A stretch of DNA of 64,000 bases from Nonomuraea coxensis DSM 45129 (GTDB taxonomy: Bacteria > Actinomycetota > Actinomycetes > Streptosporangiales > Streptosporangiaceae), in NCBI RefSeq assembly GCF_019397265.1, contig NZ_CP068985.1, positions 2,956,501 through 3,020,500 on the forward strand. The letters are read 5' to 3'. The position numbers were made by a program, and so were the translations under genes. The notes under the pieces are model-generated. The model was not told the DNA's origin. It was given only the letters and a program-made list of their open reading frames with translations, and did not search any database. Each line of letters starts with the position of its first letter. Position 1 is the first letter of the stretch. Shown here piece after piece: positions 36,536-45,215 of this stretch.

Positions 36536-37542
36536 CAGTGGCGGTCCTTTCGCAGGAGCAGGGCGAGGTACGTGCCGCCGATGGCGGCGGTCAGCACCCC
36601 GACGGGTAGCTGGGTGGGCGCGAGCAGCCGCTGGGCGGCGAGGTCGGCGCCGGTCAGCAGCACAGCGCCCATCAGCGCCGAGGCGCCCATGGTGACGCCG
36701 GGAGAGCGGGTGATCCGCCGGGCGAGCTGCGGAGCGGCGAGCGCGACGAAGACGACCGGGCCGGCGGCGGCGGTCGCCACGCCGGACAGCAGCACGCCGG
36801 CCGCGATCGCGACCGCGCGCACCGGCTCGACCCTGATGCCCATGGCCTTGGCCGCGTCGTCGCCCATCTCCAGCATGCGCATCGGGCGGGACAGGGCCAC
36901 GCACACCGGCACCAGCACGGCCAGCGCCAGCCCGACCGGGCGCGCGTGGTCCCAGCCGCGCCCGCTCAGGCTGCCGGTCAGCCAGGCCCCGGCGGTGGCG
37001 GCGTCGTTGATGTTGGCCCGGGTCAGCAGGTACGAGTTGACCGCGAGCAGCAGCGCGTTGGCCCCGATGCCCACGAGGACGAGCCGGTAGCCCTGCACGC
37101 CGCCGCGGAAGGCCAGCCCGTACACGAGGGCGGCGGTCAGCACGCAGCCGGCCAGCGCGCCGCCCGCGATCATCAGGGCCGAGCCGCCCGCGACGACCAC
37201 GAGGATGCCGCCGGTCGAGGCCCCGGCGGTGAAGCCGATGAAGTCGGGGCTGCCGAGCGGGTTCCTGGTGAGCGACTGGAAGATCGCGCCGCTCAGCCCG
37301 AACGCCGCCCCGACCAGCAGCCCGGTCACCACGCGCGGCGCGCGGAGCTTGCTCACGATGAGCTCGGCGACCGGCGTGCCCTCGCCGAACAGCGCCTTGA
37401 CGATGTCGGCGGCGGGCACGGCGAGCTCGCCGGTCGACAGCGCGGCCACGGTGACCCCGAAACCCACCAGGACCAGGCAGACGCCCACGATCATGGCGCG
37501 GGGCGCGAGCCGGATCGACCAGGGGCCGACGCGGACGTTCAC
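36535..37542 (-). CDS. Siderophore ABC transporter permease, FecCD family (second subunit)
   Basis: This 335-aa integral membrane protein has the FecCD motifs LRAPRVVTGLLVGAAFGLSG and SLTRNPLGSPDFIG, a LVLVGIGANALL helix, a DDAAKAMG cytoplasmic coupling loop and the GPVVFVALAAPQLAR region. About nine to ten membrane helices are expected. It pairs with the upstream FecCD protein as a heterodimeric channel. The GTG start overlaps the previous stop (GTGA), so the two subunits are translated in tandem. Confidence 0.95.
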   Translation of the reverse strand: MNVRVGPWSIRLAPRAMIVGVCLVLVGFGVTVAALSTGELAVPAADIVKALFGEGTPVAELIVSKLRAPRVVTGLLVGAAFGLSGAIFQSLTRNPLGSPDFIGFTAGASTGGILVVVAGGSALMIAGGALAGCVLTAALVYGLAFRGGVQGYRLVLVGIGANALLLAVNSYLLTRANINDAATAGAWLTGSLSGRGWDHARPVGLALAVLVPVCVALSRPMRMLEMGDDAAKAMGIRVEPVRAVAIAAGVLLSGVATAAAGPVVFVALAAPQLARRITRSPGVTMGASALMGAVLLTGADLAAQRLLAPTQLPVGVLTAAIGGTYLALLLRKDRH

Positions 37543-38636
37543 AGCGCGGCCACCCGCCTGCGCCGGGCCAGCAGGATGAAGATCGGCGCGCCGATCACCG
37601 CCCACACGATTCCCACCTGCACCTCTCCAGGGCGGGCGATGAGGCGGCCCACCACGTCCGCGCCGAGCAGCAGCACCGGAGCGGCCAGCGCCGAGTACGG
37701 CAGCACCCACCGCTGGTCCGGCCCCACCAGGGCGCGCACCGCGTGCGGCACGATGAGCCCCACGAACCACAGCGGCCCGGCCGCCGCCGTGGCCGCCCCG
37801 CACAGCAGCGTGACGGCCACGCCGGTCAGCGCCCGGGTGCGGCCGATGGAGACGCCGAGCGCGCGGCCCGCGTCGTCGCCCAGCGCGAGCGCGTTGAGCG
37901 GCCGGGCCAGCGACAGGCCGAGGACCAGCCCCGCGACCATGAACGGCGCCAGCCTGACCAGCACGTCGGAGGTCTGCCCGGCCAGCGACCCGGTCAGCCA
38001 GAACCGCATCCGGTCGAAGGTCTGCTGGTCCATGCGCAGGATCGCCGAGGACAGGGCGGTGGCGACCATGCCGAGCGCGACGCCGGCCAGCGTGAGCCGG
38101 ACCGGCCCGGACCCGGCCCGCCCTGAGGAGGCCAGGCCGTGGACCATGACGGCGGCCAGCGCGGCCCCGCCGAAGGCGAACCACACGTAGACCGCCGGGT
38201 CGCTGAGCCCGAACAGCCCGAGCGCCAGCGTGACGCCGAGCGCCGCGCCCTCGTTGATGCCCAGCAGGCCCGGGTCGGCGAGAGGGTTGCGGGTCAGGCT
38301 CTGCATGAGCGCGCCGGCCAGGCCGAGCGTGGCGCCCACGCCGAGGCCGAGCAGGGTGCGCGGCACGCGCAGCTCGCGGATGACCGTGTGGTCGTTGGAG
38401 CCGTCCGGGGCGAGGAAGGCGTCGATCACGGTGGAGAACGGCACCGGCCGCGCCCCGAGTGCGATGCTCGCCAGGACCACGAGGGCCAGCGCGGCCACGA
38501 CGACCACGAGCCCGGCGACCAGCACCGGGGGCCGCGCCCACGAGGGCCGCCGGACGGACGCGTCCGGCTCGCCCGCCTGGCCGGAGCCCGGGCCGGACGC
38601 CGCGCGCCTCGCCGTCGTGTTCTCAGCCGGGCGCAC
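37539..38636 (-). CDS. Siderophore ABC transporter permease, FecCD family (first subunit)
   Basis: This roughly 365-aa permease shows RELRVPRTLLGLGVGATLGLAGA, SLTRNPLADPGLLG, a LTLAGVALGM helix, ALGDDAGRALG and the GPLWFVGLIVPH motif. It has an extended Ser/Pro/Gly-rich cytoplasmic N-terminus. The GTG at 38636 is chosen because GGAAGGGG lies 5-12 bases upstream; a TTG at 38660 is also in frame. It is the first gene of the import operon and is divergent from the binding-protein gene, with iron boxes in the shared promoter. Confidence 0.93.
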   Translation of the reverse strand: MRPAENTTARRAASGPGSGQAGEPDASVRRPSWARPPVLVAGLVVVVAALALVVLASIALGARPVPFSTVIDAFLAPDGSNDHTVIRELRVPRTLLGLGVGATLGLAGALMQSLTRNPLADPGLLGINEGAALGVTLALGLFGLSDPAVYVWFAFGGAALAAVMVHGLASSGRAGSGPVRLTLAGVALGMVATALSSAILRMDQQTFDRMRFWLTGSLAGQTSDVLVRLAPFMVAGLVLGLSLARPLNALALGDDAGRALGVSIGRTRALTGVAVTLLCGAATAAAGPLWFVGLIVPHAVRALVGPDQRWVLPYSALAAPVLLLGADVVGRLIARPGEVQVGIVWAVIGAPIFILLARRRRVAAL

Positions 38637-38662
38637 CCGACCCCCTTCCGTCGCAGTCAAAC

Positions 38663-38681
38663 TTAGGCAAGGCTAATCTAA
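38663..38681. promoter_or_regulatory. Iron box (IdeR/DmdR1-type operator), permease side
   Basis: TTAGGCAAGGCTAATCTAA matches the 19-bp actinobacterial iron-box consensus TTAGGTTAGGCTAACCTAA at 16 of 19 positions by eye. It lies just upstream of the permease operon and is expected to bind the iron-loaded repressor. Confidence 0.88.
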
Positions 38682-38693
38682 TGATTCGATAAC

Positions 38694-38712
38694 CAGGCAA
38701 GCCTAACCTTAG
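38694..38712. promoter_or_regulatory. Second iron box, binding-protein side
   Basis: CAGGCAAGCCTAACCTTAG is a second dyad-symmetric iron box ending 10 bp before the binding-protein start at 38723. Each divergent transcript thus has its own operator. Confidence 0.82.
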
Positions 38713-38722
38713 AGGAGACCTC

Positions 38723-39742
38723 ATGTCGGGACCGGTACTTGCGCGCAGGGGCTTCCTGTCGGCCACGGCAGGACTCGCGGCGGCCCTGGCACTGGCGGCG
38801 TGCGGCGGCGGCGGCACGACGGCCGCGCCGCAGGGCTCGGCCGCCCCCTCGGGCTCCGCGGCGCCCGCGCAGGGCTGGACCTTCACCGACGACCGGGACA
38901 AGAAGCTCGACCTGCCCAAGGTCCCCGCCAGGATCGTCGCCCAGGTCGGCTCCGCCGCCGCCCTGTGGGACTTCGGCGTGCGCCCCGTCGGCGTGTTCGG
39001 CCCCCACAAGCTGAAGGACGGCAGCAAGGACCCGCAGGTCGGCAACGTCGACATCACCCAGGTCCAGGGCCTCGGCAACGTCTGGGACGAGTTCAACGTC
39101 GAGCAGTACATCGCGCTCCAGCCCGACCTCCTGGTCAGCAACATGTACGTCAAGGGCACCCTCTGGTACGTGCCCGAGAAGTCCAAGGACACCATCGAGC
39201 AGGTCGCTCCGACGGCCGGCATCATGCTCACCGGCAAGAGCGCCACCGAGGTGATCTCCCGCTACGAGGAGCTGGCCAGGTCGCTCGGCGCCGACATGGC
39301 CGGCGTGCCCGAGGCCAAGGCCCGCATGGAGGCCGCGACCCAGGAGCTCGCCCAGTTCAAGGACCTCAAGATCCTCATGGTCTCGGGCGGCGCGGACGCC
39401 TTCTGGATCGTCAACCCGCCGGAGTACCCGGACATCAAGCACCTCACCGCGGCCGGTCTCAACGTCGTCACCCCGGAGAAGGTGGACGAGGGCGGCTTCT
39501 TCCAGACCCTCAGCTGGGAGAACGCCGACGAGTACGAGGCCGACGTCATCCTCTACGACACCCGCACCCAGGCGCTGAAGCCGGAGGAGATGATGAAGAA
39601 GCCCACCTTCGCCAAGCTCCCCGCCGTCAAGGCCGGCCAGCTCTACCCGTGGAGCGCCGAGGCCCCCTTCAGCTATCAGGGCTACGCGACCTTCCTGGAG
39701 GAGCTGGTCGCCAATTTGAAGAAGGCGAAGCCGCTCGGCTAG
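38723..39742 (+). CDS. Fe(III)-siderophore-binding lipoprotein
   Basis: This 339-aa substrate-binding protein has a twin-arginine-like LARRGFLSATAG leader and a lipobox LALAAC (Cys at about residue 31). An Ala/Ser/Gly-rich linker leads to a helical-backbone binding fold (PARIVAQVGSAAALWDFG, YIALQPDLLVSN, AGQLYPW). It captures the ferric siderophore outside the membrane and delivers it to the divergent FecCD permease pair. Two iron boxes lie between it and the permeases, so uptake should be induced when iron is scarce. The cognate siderophore cannot be named. Confidence 0.94.
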   Translation: MSGPVLARRGFLSATAGLAAALALAACGGGGTTAAPQGSAAPSGSAAPAQGWTFTDDRDKKLDLPKVPARIVAQVGSAAALWDFGVRPVGVFGPHKLKDGSKDPQVGNVDITQVQGLGNVWDEFNVEQYIALQPDLLVSNMYVKGTLWYVPEKSKDTIEQVAPTAGIMLTGKSATEVISRYEELARSLGADMAGVPEAKARMEAATQELAQFKDLKILMVSGGADAFWIVNPPEYPDIKHLTAAGLNVVTPEKVDEGGFFQTLSWENADEYEADVILYDTRTQALKPEEMMKKPTFAKLPAVKAGQLYPWSAEAPFSYQGYATFLEELVANLKKAKPLG

Positions 39743-39752
39743 GAGCGGCCGG

Positions 39753-42179
39753 CTAGAACGCGCCCCGCACCTCGACGATCTCGGCGAGGGGGAACTCCAG
39801 GTAGTCGCCCGCCTCCTCGCACCAGGCGTCGAGCGCGCCGCCCTTCAGCTCGCCGTGGCTGATCGTGGCGGTCAGGCCGTCGGCGAGCGTGATGCCGGCC
39901 CGCACCCCGCGGTCGACGACGAACCCGAGCAGCGACTGCTGGGCCGTCGGCAGCCGGGTGGCCATGCGGCCGATCACCGCCCACGTCCGGCCGCTCCGCT
40001 CGGCCCCGGCCCGCCCGGCCGCCATCAGCCGCCGGGCGTGCTCGCGCGGGTCGGGCGGCGGCTCGGCCAGCAGGTGGGGCGGGGTCTCCAGTTCGGGGTC
40101 CGACAGCTCGGCCACCTGGCCGCCGGGCAGCAGGATCAGCTTGCCCGCGCCGGGCTCGGCGCCGTCGGCCAGCTCGGCGGGGCGGGTGCGGCGGATGGTG
40201 ATCTCGCCGGTGTCGGAGACGGGCACCGGCGCGTAGCCGGCCTCGCGCAGCGCCGCGAGCGTGCGCTCGGCCCCGGCCGCGCTGACCAGCACGGTGGGGG
40301 CGAGCAGGCGCAGGCCCAGCCGGGTCAGCCGGCGGTGGGCGGTGATCTCGGCCAGCAGGGCGGGGTCGCCGGCCTGGATGACGCAGCCGACGGTGGTGAC
40401 GGTGACCTCGCCGTGGCGGCGGGCGGTGTCGCGGACAAGGTATTCGAGCGGCTGCGGGATGGCGCCGACGGCGGCCAGCTCGTCGAGCAGCTCGTCGGCG
40501 TCGTGGCCGCGGTCGAGGGCGCGGCGCACGCTCTCGGCGGTGAAGCGCCACACCGAGGCCGCGCCGCGCGACTCGCGGTCGGCGACCCGGTCGAGCAGCG
40601 CGGCCAGCTCCGCCGAGGGCGGCCCGGTCACCACGGCGGTCAGGTCGGGGCCGAACAGGGCGCTGCGGCGCACGCTCGCCAGGGCCCGGGTGGAGACCTC
40701 GACGAGCACCGGGTCGTGCTCGACCATGGGGACGGAGTCGTCGCTCTCGTCGCCGGGGTGGGCGGTCAGCTCGGCGAGGGCGCGGCCGAGGTCGGTGAGC
40801 GCGCCGTTGACCAGCAGGCCGAGCAGGCTGGCCTCGTCGAGCGCGGCGGGGCCGCAGTCGAGCAGGAGCCTGCGCTCGATGAGCGGGGCGTGCCAGTGGA
40901 CGGCGGCGAGCAGGCCGTCGCGGTCGGCGTAGGCGGTGCCGGCGGGCAGGCAGGCCAGCACCGGCAGCACCGCGCGGCGGACCCGGGCGACGGCGGCGCC
41001 CGCGGGGTCGTCGCCGAGCACCGTGCCGTAGCGGCCGTCGGACCTGCGCAGCGACGAGCGTTCCATGCGCCACCAGGCCGACAGCAGCACGCGCAGGCGG
41101 GCCGCGCCCTCGTCGAGCCGCCAGCGGTCGAACCGCTCGGTCGGGACCAGGCCGCCGGACTGCTCGTCCCAGGCCAGCAGGCGGGCCACCGTGCAGATCT
41201 CCAGCAGCAGGCGCGTCTCGTCCTCGTCGCAGCCGGTCTCCTTGGCCATCCTGCGCACCTCGCGCACGCCGACGCCGCCGGTCTTCAGCAGCGGCAGCGG
41301 GCTCTTGGAGGTGTTGTCGAGCAGGGCCGCGGCCCGCTCGACGACGTGCGGGGCGGCCAGCGTCATGAGGTGGTCGACCTCCTCGGGGTCGACCGGGATG
41401 GTGGGGACCTCGGGCGGCTCGGGCGCGAAGGGCGGGTGGTAGTCGGCGCCGCGCAGGCAGAGCGCCACCTCGCGGGGGATCTCGGCGACGTGCCAGCTCG
41501 GCCGGAACAGCAGGCCGTGGTCGGCGCACCACTTCTCGGGCGTGCCGGGCATCACGAAGCGGCCGCCGTCGACGGGCAGCGCGGGGCCGTCCCAGGCGAA
41601 GCGGTCGAGCAGGGCGGTGGTGCCGTCGGGGGCGTCGCGCAGCAGGCCGCGGACGCGGGTGGCGTCGCCGAGCGCCTCGGCCACGCGGGTGATCGTGCGG
41701 CGTTTGTGTCCCTGGGCGGGCAGGCCGAGGTTGCGGGCGAGGGCGCGCAGGGCGTCGTTGCTGATGGTCCAGGAGTTGAGGTAGTGGTCGAGCGGCTCGC
41801 CGAGGCCGAGCGGGGCGGCCCACCAGCGGGTGACGCCCTCGGCCAGGCGGATCACGCCGCCGTCGCCCGGCCAGGCGAGGGCGTGGTCGTAGAGGTGGCC
41901 GAGCCAGGGGTCCACCTCGGCGGGCGGGGCGTCGACGAAGGCGGCCAGGCGGCCGGCGGTGGGCAGGGGGAGGGCCAGCGCCGCCTCGGCGAGCTGGAGA
42001 CAGGGGAGCGGGAGCCGCTGGAGGGTCTGCATCACGGCCAGGCCGTCGCCCAGGCGCTGGGCGAGGGTGTCGAGCCGGCGCGGCCACGGCGGCGCGATGG
42101 CGTCGGGCCTGTTCGCGAGGATGCGGGCAAGCCTGTCTTCGTCTAGTGTTCGCAGCCAGCCGAGCAGGTGATCTTCCAT
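39753..42179 (-). CDS. Helicase C-terminal/XPB-associated domain protein
   Basis: This 808-aa actinobacterial protein has no ATPase motifs of its own. Its C-terminal third (GCVIQAGDPALLAEITAHRRL, then LAPTVLVSA) matches the conserved domain annotated as XPB/Ssl2-like helicase C-terminal (Helicase_C_3). The rest is helical, with several winged-helix-like segments. Homologues are widespread in actinobacteria, often described only as helicase-associated. The role is unproven, and DNA repair or transcription-coupled functions are inferences. ATG 42179 gives a plausible N-terminus. Confidence 0.85.
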   Translation of the reverse strand: MEDHLLGWLRTLDEDRLARILANRPDAIAPPWPRRLDTLAQRLGDGLAVMQTLQRLPLPCLQLAEAALALPLPTAGRLAAFVDAPPAEVDPWLGHLYDHALAWPGDGGVIRLAEGVTRWWAAPLGLGEPLDHYLNSWTISNDALRALARNLGLPAQGHKRRTITRVAEALGDATRVRGLLRDAPDGTTALLDRFAWDGPALPVDGGRFVMPGTPEKWCADHGLLFRPSWHVAEIPREVALCLRGADYHPPFAPEPPEVPTIPVDPEEVDHLMTLAAPHVVERAAALLDNTSKSPLPLLKTGGVGVREVRRMAKETGCDEDETRLLLEICTVARLLAWDEQSGGLVPTERFDRWRLDEGAARLRVLLSAWWRMERSSLRRSDGRYGTVLGDDPAGAAVARVRRAVLPVLACLPAGTAYADRDGLLAAVHWHAPLIERRLLLDCGPAALDEASLLGLLVNGALTDLGRALAELTAHPGDESDDSVPMVEHDPVLVEVSTRALASVRRSALFGPDLTAVVTGPPSAELAALLDRVADRESRGAASVWRFTAESVRRALDRGHDADELLDELAAVGAIPQPLEYLVRDTARRHGEVTVTTVGCVIQAGDPALLAEITAHRRLTRLGLRLLAPTVLVSAAGAERTLAALREAGYAPVPVSDTGEITIRRTRPAELADGAEPGAGKLILLPGGQVAELSDPELETPPHLLAEPPPDPREHARRLMAAGRAGAERSGRTWAVIGRMATRLPTAQQSLLGFVVDRGVRAGITLADGLTATISHGELKGGALDAWCEEAGDYLEFPLAEIVEVRGAF

Positions 42180-42257
42180 CTGTCAGCACTCTCATGGGGT
42201 CGCGCGCGGGACTCACCGTGAGCCATGAGCATCCACGGTAATGCAGATCACCCCCGG

Positions 42258-42761
42258 TCAGGAGAGGACTGCCCAGACGATCTTTCCGTGGGGGGCGAGG
42301 GCCGACCAGCCCCAGCGGAGACTGAGCGATTCGACGATGTGGAGTCCGAGGCCGCCGGTGTCAAGGGGGCCAGGGTATCGCAGCACCGGCACCGAGGCGC
42401 CTGGATCGGTGAAAGCGCTGGTCACCAGGGATCCCTGGCGGACCAGCGACATGTGGACGGGGCAGGAGCGGCACTGCTCGTCCAGGCGCAGGCCGTGGCG
42501 CAGCGCGTTGGTGGCCAGCTCCGAGACCACCAGCTCCATGTTCTCGGCGAGCTCGGAGAGCCCCCATCCGGCGAGGACGCCGGTGGTGTAGCTGCGGGCG
42601 GCGTGGACCGAGGCGAGGGTGGGGGGGAGCACGAACGTGGCGCTCACGGACGGGCCTGCGCCCAGCAGATCGCGAGCCGCCTCCGGCCACCAGCCGACCG
42701 GGGGCCACCAATCGAACGTGGTCCACTGGCTCGGCGCCGTGGTGGATTGCACGGTGATCAT
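42258..42761 (-). CDS. Anti-sigma-factor-like ATP-binding protein (HATPase_c_2)
   Basis: This 167-aa GHKL-type ATPase resembles RsbW. It has the N-box ENMELVVSELATNALRHG, a DPGAS segment and the G-box TGGLGLHIVESLSLRWGW. Such proteins in actinomycetes bind sigma factors or regulate development. The ATG at 42761 fits the domain start. It is divergent from a DUF5753 helix-turn-helix regulator and DUF397 protein, a combination repeated at 60.3-62.8 kb. A GTGCA-rich cluster lies directly upstream. Confidence 0.9.
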   Translation of the reverse strand: MITVQSTTAPSQWTTFDWWPPVGWWPEAARDLLGAGPSVSATFVLPPTLASVHAARSYTTGVLAGWGLSELAENMELVVSELATNALRHGLRLDEQCRSCPVHMSLVRQGSLVTSAFTDPGASVPVLRYPGPLDTGGLGLHIVESLSLRWGWSALAPHGKIVWAVLS

Positions 42762-42777
42762 TCTGGGCCAAACTCTC

Positions 42778-42820
42778 GTGCAGGTGCAAGAGCGAATGCA
42801 CGTGCAGACACTTCGTGCAC
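42778..42820. promoter_or_regulatory. Cluster of GTGCA/TGCAC motifs between divergent regulator genes
   Basis: GTGCA occurs at 42778, 42784, 42802 and 42815, with TGCAC at 42797 and 42816, including the perfect palindrome TGCACGTGCA at 42797-42806. The cluster overlaps the promoter region of the ATPase gene. Its role as an operator is inferred from symmetry and position. Confidence 0.5.
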
Positions 42821-42938
42821 ACGCTACGGTTGCCCCCAAGTGGTCAATGAGGGGGAAAGGGGATCTTGTCCGCGGCCCATGATCTTTCGGCCGTGAAGTG
42901 ACAGACTGTGTCGCGAGGAAACGACCAAGGAGCAGCAC

Positions 42939-43805
42939 GTGTCCATTGATCCGCCCGGATCCGGTTCGACCGTTCGGCGCATCATGCTGGGGGCGAGTCT
43001 CAGGCGCCTGCGTGAGGCCAGCGGGCTCGACCGTGCACAGGCCGGATTCCACATCCGGGCGTCCGAGTCCAAGATCAGCCGGATGGAGCTCGGGCGCGTC
43101 GGATTCAAGACACGTGACGTGGAGGACCTGCTCACCCTGTACGGCGTCGTCGACGATGCCGAACGCCGAGCCCTGCTGGAGATGGTTCGCGAGGCCAACA
43201 CCCCCGGGTGGTGGCACAAGTACTCCGCCGAGCTGCCCTCGTGGTTCACGACGTACGTGGGCCTGGAGGAGGCCGCGAGCGTGATCCGCACCTATGAGGT
43301 GCAGTTCGTGCCCGGCCTGCTGCAGACGGCCGCGTACGCGCGATCGGTCTACGAGCTGGGCAACCCCGATGCGAGCCGGGACGGCATCGAACGCCGCGTG
43401 CATGTGCGCATGCAGCGCCAGGAGCGCTTCACCCAGAAGGACGGCCCCAGGCTGTGGGCGGTCATCGACGAGGCGGCGCTCATGCGGACCATCGGCGGGC
43501 GGGAGGTCATGCGCGAGCAGCTCCAGCACCTGCTGGAAGTCGCCGCTCTGCCCAACATCACCATTCAGGTGATGCCCTTCAGGTACGGCAAGCACGCCGC
43601 CGAAGGGGGTGCGTTCAGCATCTTGCGGTTTCCCGAGTCCGACTTGTCGGACGTTGTCTACGTCGAGCAGCTCTGGGGTGCCCTGTACCTGGACAAGCGT
43701 GAGGACATCGACCCGTACCTCACGGCCATGGAGCAGTTGTGCGTGGAGAGCACCACGCCAGGAGGCACCGTCGAGCTCATCGGCGGTCTTCTCAGAAAGA
43801 TGTAG
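42939..43805 (+). CDS. Helix-turn-helix regulator with DUF5753 domain
   Basis: This 288-aa protein has an N-terminal XRE-type helix-turn-helix (LGASLRRLREASGLDRAQAG, then SESKISRMELGR) and a C-terminal DUF5753 domain (YEVQFVPGLLQTAAYARSV, then LPNITIQVMPF). The pair is characteristic of filamentous actinobacteria, where such proteins act with a DUF397 partner in developmental control. The GTG start is preceded by AAGGAG. A DUF397 gene follows immediately, and the ATPase gene is divergent. Confidence 0.93.
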   Translation: MSIDPPGSGSTVRRIMLGASLRRLREASGLDRAQAGFHIRASESKISRMELGRVGFKTRDVEDLLTLYGVVDDAERRALLEMVREANTPGWWHKYSAELPSWFTTYVGLEEAASVIRTYEVQFVPGLLQTAAYARSVYELGNPDASRDGIERRVHVRMQRQERFTQKDGPRLWAVIDEAALMRTIGGREVMREQLQHLLEVAALPNITIQVMPFRYGKHAAEGGAFSILRFPESDLSDVVYVEQLWGALYLDKREDIDPYLTAMEQLCVESTTPGGTVELIGGLLRKM

Positions 43806-44042
43806 ATGAACCAGACCTACAACGGCATGCCCGCGACAGACCTGACCGAGGTCGCGTGGCGCAAGAGCCGCTACAGCAACTCGCAGGGCAACTGCGTCGA
43901 GCTCGCGGAGCTTCCCGACGGCGGGATCGCGGTGCGCAACTCACGCTTCCCCGACGGCCCCGCGCTCATCTATACCCGTGACGAGATCCGGGCCCTGGTG
44001 CTCGGGGTGAAGGACGGAGAGTTCGACGGCCTGCTCGTTTAA
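43806..44042 (+). CDS. DUF397 domain protein
   Basis: This 78-aa protein carries the DUF397 signature: WRKSRYSNSQGNCVELAEL, then GIAVRNSRFPDGPALIYT, then EIRALVLGVKDGEFD. Members are small partners of adjacent DUF5753 regulators and are thought to modulate them directly. The start codon directly follows the regulator stop, so the two form one transcription unit. Confidence 0.95.
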   Translation: MNQTYNGMPATDLTEVAWRKSRYSNSQGNCVELAELPDGGIAVRNSRFPDGPALIYTRDEIRALVLGVKDGEFDGLLV

Positions 44043-44130
44043 CACGCTGTTCACAAACGGCGTGCCCGCTTAACGGCGGCGCGCCGACGGCGTAACCGCC
44101 CGGCCTCGTCGTTCGGCCAGGATTCACGTC

Positions 44131-44388
44131 ATGCTCGACCAGATGACGCTGTATCCGATCGCCGACGACGTGCTGTTCGCGCCGGGCGGCAAGGTCGTGA
44201 TCCGCACATATGGTGTCGCGCCCGCCGCCGCGGGCGCCTCCCTCTCGTACCGGACGTGGGTGACCGGCATCCGCGACCAGCCCCGCTACTGGCACTGGGG
44301 CCATTTCGAGGACGCCACCTCGGGGCACCGCCGGGTGCTGGAGTGGCTCACCGGCCGGGGGCCGCAGCCTTCCCAAGCGCTGGCCTGA
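44131..44388 (+). CDS. Small hypothetical protein
   Basis: This 85-aa protein I do not recognise. It has beta-strand-like segments (MTLYPIADDVLFAPGGKVVIRTYGV) and a Trp/His-rich middle (YWHWGHFEDATSGHRRVLEWL), with no signal peptide or membrane segment. It lies 89 bp after the DUF397 gene and 44 bp before the next gene, same strand, so it could belong to either unit. No strong ribosome-binding site is seen, so the start is uncertain. Confidence 0.55.
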   Translation: MLDQMTLYPIADDVLFAPGGKVVIRTYGVAPAAAGASLSYRTWVTGIRDQPRYWHWGHFEDATSGHRRVLEWLTGRGPQPSQALA

Positions 44389-44402
44389 TCGCTATCCTCG
44401 GG

Positions 44403-44418
44403 CCAAGCAACCGCTTGG
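44403..44418. promoter_or_regulatory. CCAAGC-AACC-GCTTGG dyad, possible TetR-type operator
   Basis: A perfect 6-bp inverted repeat with a 4-base spacer lies 13 bp upstream of the GTG of the following gene. The AAGC..GCTT half-sites resemble operators of TetR-family regulators in actinobacteria. No TetR gene is adjacent, so the binding protein is unknown. Confidence 0.4.
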
Positions 44419-44431
44419 TAGAGGAGGCGGC

Positions 44432-45193
44432 GTGGTGTGGCGCGCGATCCACCTGCTCGAAGAGGTCGACTTCCGGCCGATGAACTCCAGGCGGCCGCTG
44501 GAGTACCTCACGTGGCTGACCGCGTACAAACGCGAGGACCGGTCGCGCGAGGCTCCGGCGCTCACCTCCGGGACGTCCATCAGGTCCCGCGACATCGACC
44601 TCGTCGGCGCCTTCTACGCCGTCGGCATCACCGGTCACCCCCAGTTCAAGGCCGTCACCCTCTGGGACTGCCACGGCGGCTGGGACGGCGGATGGCGGCA
44701 GATGATGGAGATCTACCGCGGGGTGGACCGGCGGCTGTTCCTGTCCGACATCGACGACCTGCGCTTCTCCGCCTTCTCCCGGCCGCTCGGCGCCGCGCCC
44801 GGCTGCCCGCCGCTGGCCGCGGCGCCCGCCGCCGAGCTGTTCCTGTTCGAGAGCGCCCGCGTCCGGCCCGGCGCCGCCCTCGACTACCTCGCGGCCGTCC
44901 GCGCCGAGCGCGCCCCCCTGCTCGCCGGGCACGGGCACACCCTGGTCGGCCTGTACGAGGTGCTGTTCTGCGACAGCGAGGCGGTCACCGTCTGGGCCGT
45001 CTCGCTGGACGACCACCTGGCCACCCAGCGGGCCCGCGACGCCGCCCTCGGCCTCGACGACGAGGCCGCGCCCGACCCCCGGCTGCTGGACTGGGCGAAA
45101 CGGGCGCGCGACTATCTCGACGGCCCCTGGCGTGAGACGCTGCTGGCACCGTTCCCCGGCTGCCGCCTGGCGCCCGGGAGCCCGCCGAGCTGA
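44432..45193 (+). CDS. Hypothetical protein, two-repeat ferredoxin-like (NIPSNAP-type) fold suspected
   Basis: This 253-aa protein has two similar halves. Each has a beta strand containing a core (LVGAFYAVGITGHPQFKAVTLWD in the first, LVGLYEVLFCDSEAVTVWAV in the second) followed by helices with Arg/Trp. That pattern suggests a dimeric alpha/beta-barrel fold like NIPSNAP or antibiotic monooxygenase-type proteins. The GTG start has GAGGAGG five bases upstream. A perfect CCAAGC dyad in the promoter suggests repressor control. No function can be assigned. Confidence 0.7.
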   Translation: MVWRAIHLLEEVDFRPMNSRRPLEYLTWLTAYKREDRSREAPALTSGTSIRSRDIDLVGAFYAVGITGHPQFKAVTLWDCHGGWDGGWRQMMEIYRGVDRRLFLSDIDDLRFSAFSRPLGAAPGCPPLAAAPAAELFLFESARVRPGAALDYLAAVRAERAPLLAGHGHTLVGLYEVLFCDSEAVTVWAVSLDDHLATQRARDAALGLDDEAAPDPRLLDWAKRARDYLDGPWRETLLAPFPGCRLAPGSPPS

Positions 45194-45215
45194 GACGCCG
45201 GTCGCGGAGGTGGCC

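Noticed and set aside
35729..39742. Linking the siderophore uptake genes to the NRPS at 1-14 kb as one siderophore locus
   Set aside because: They are more than 21 kb apart with unrelated genes and an integration scar between them. The NRPS operon shows no iron box within the window, and its upstream promoter is not visible.
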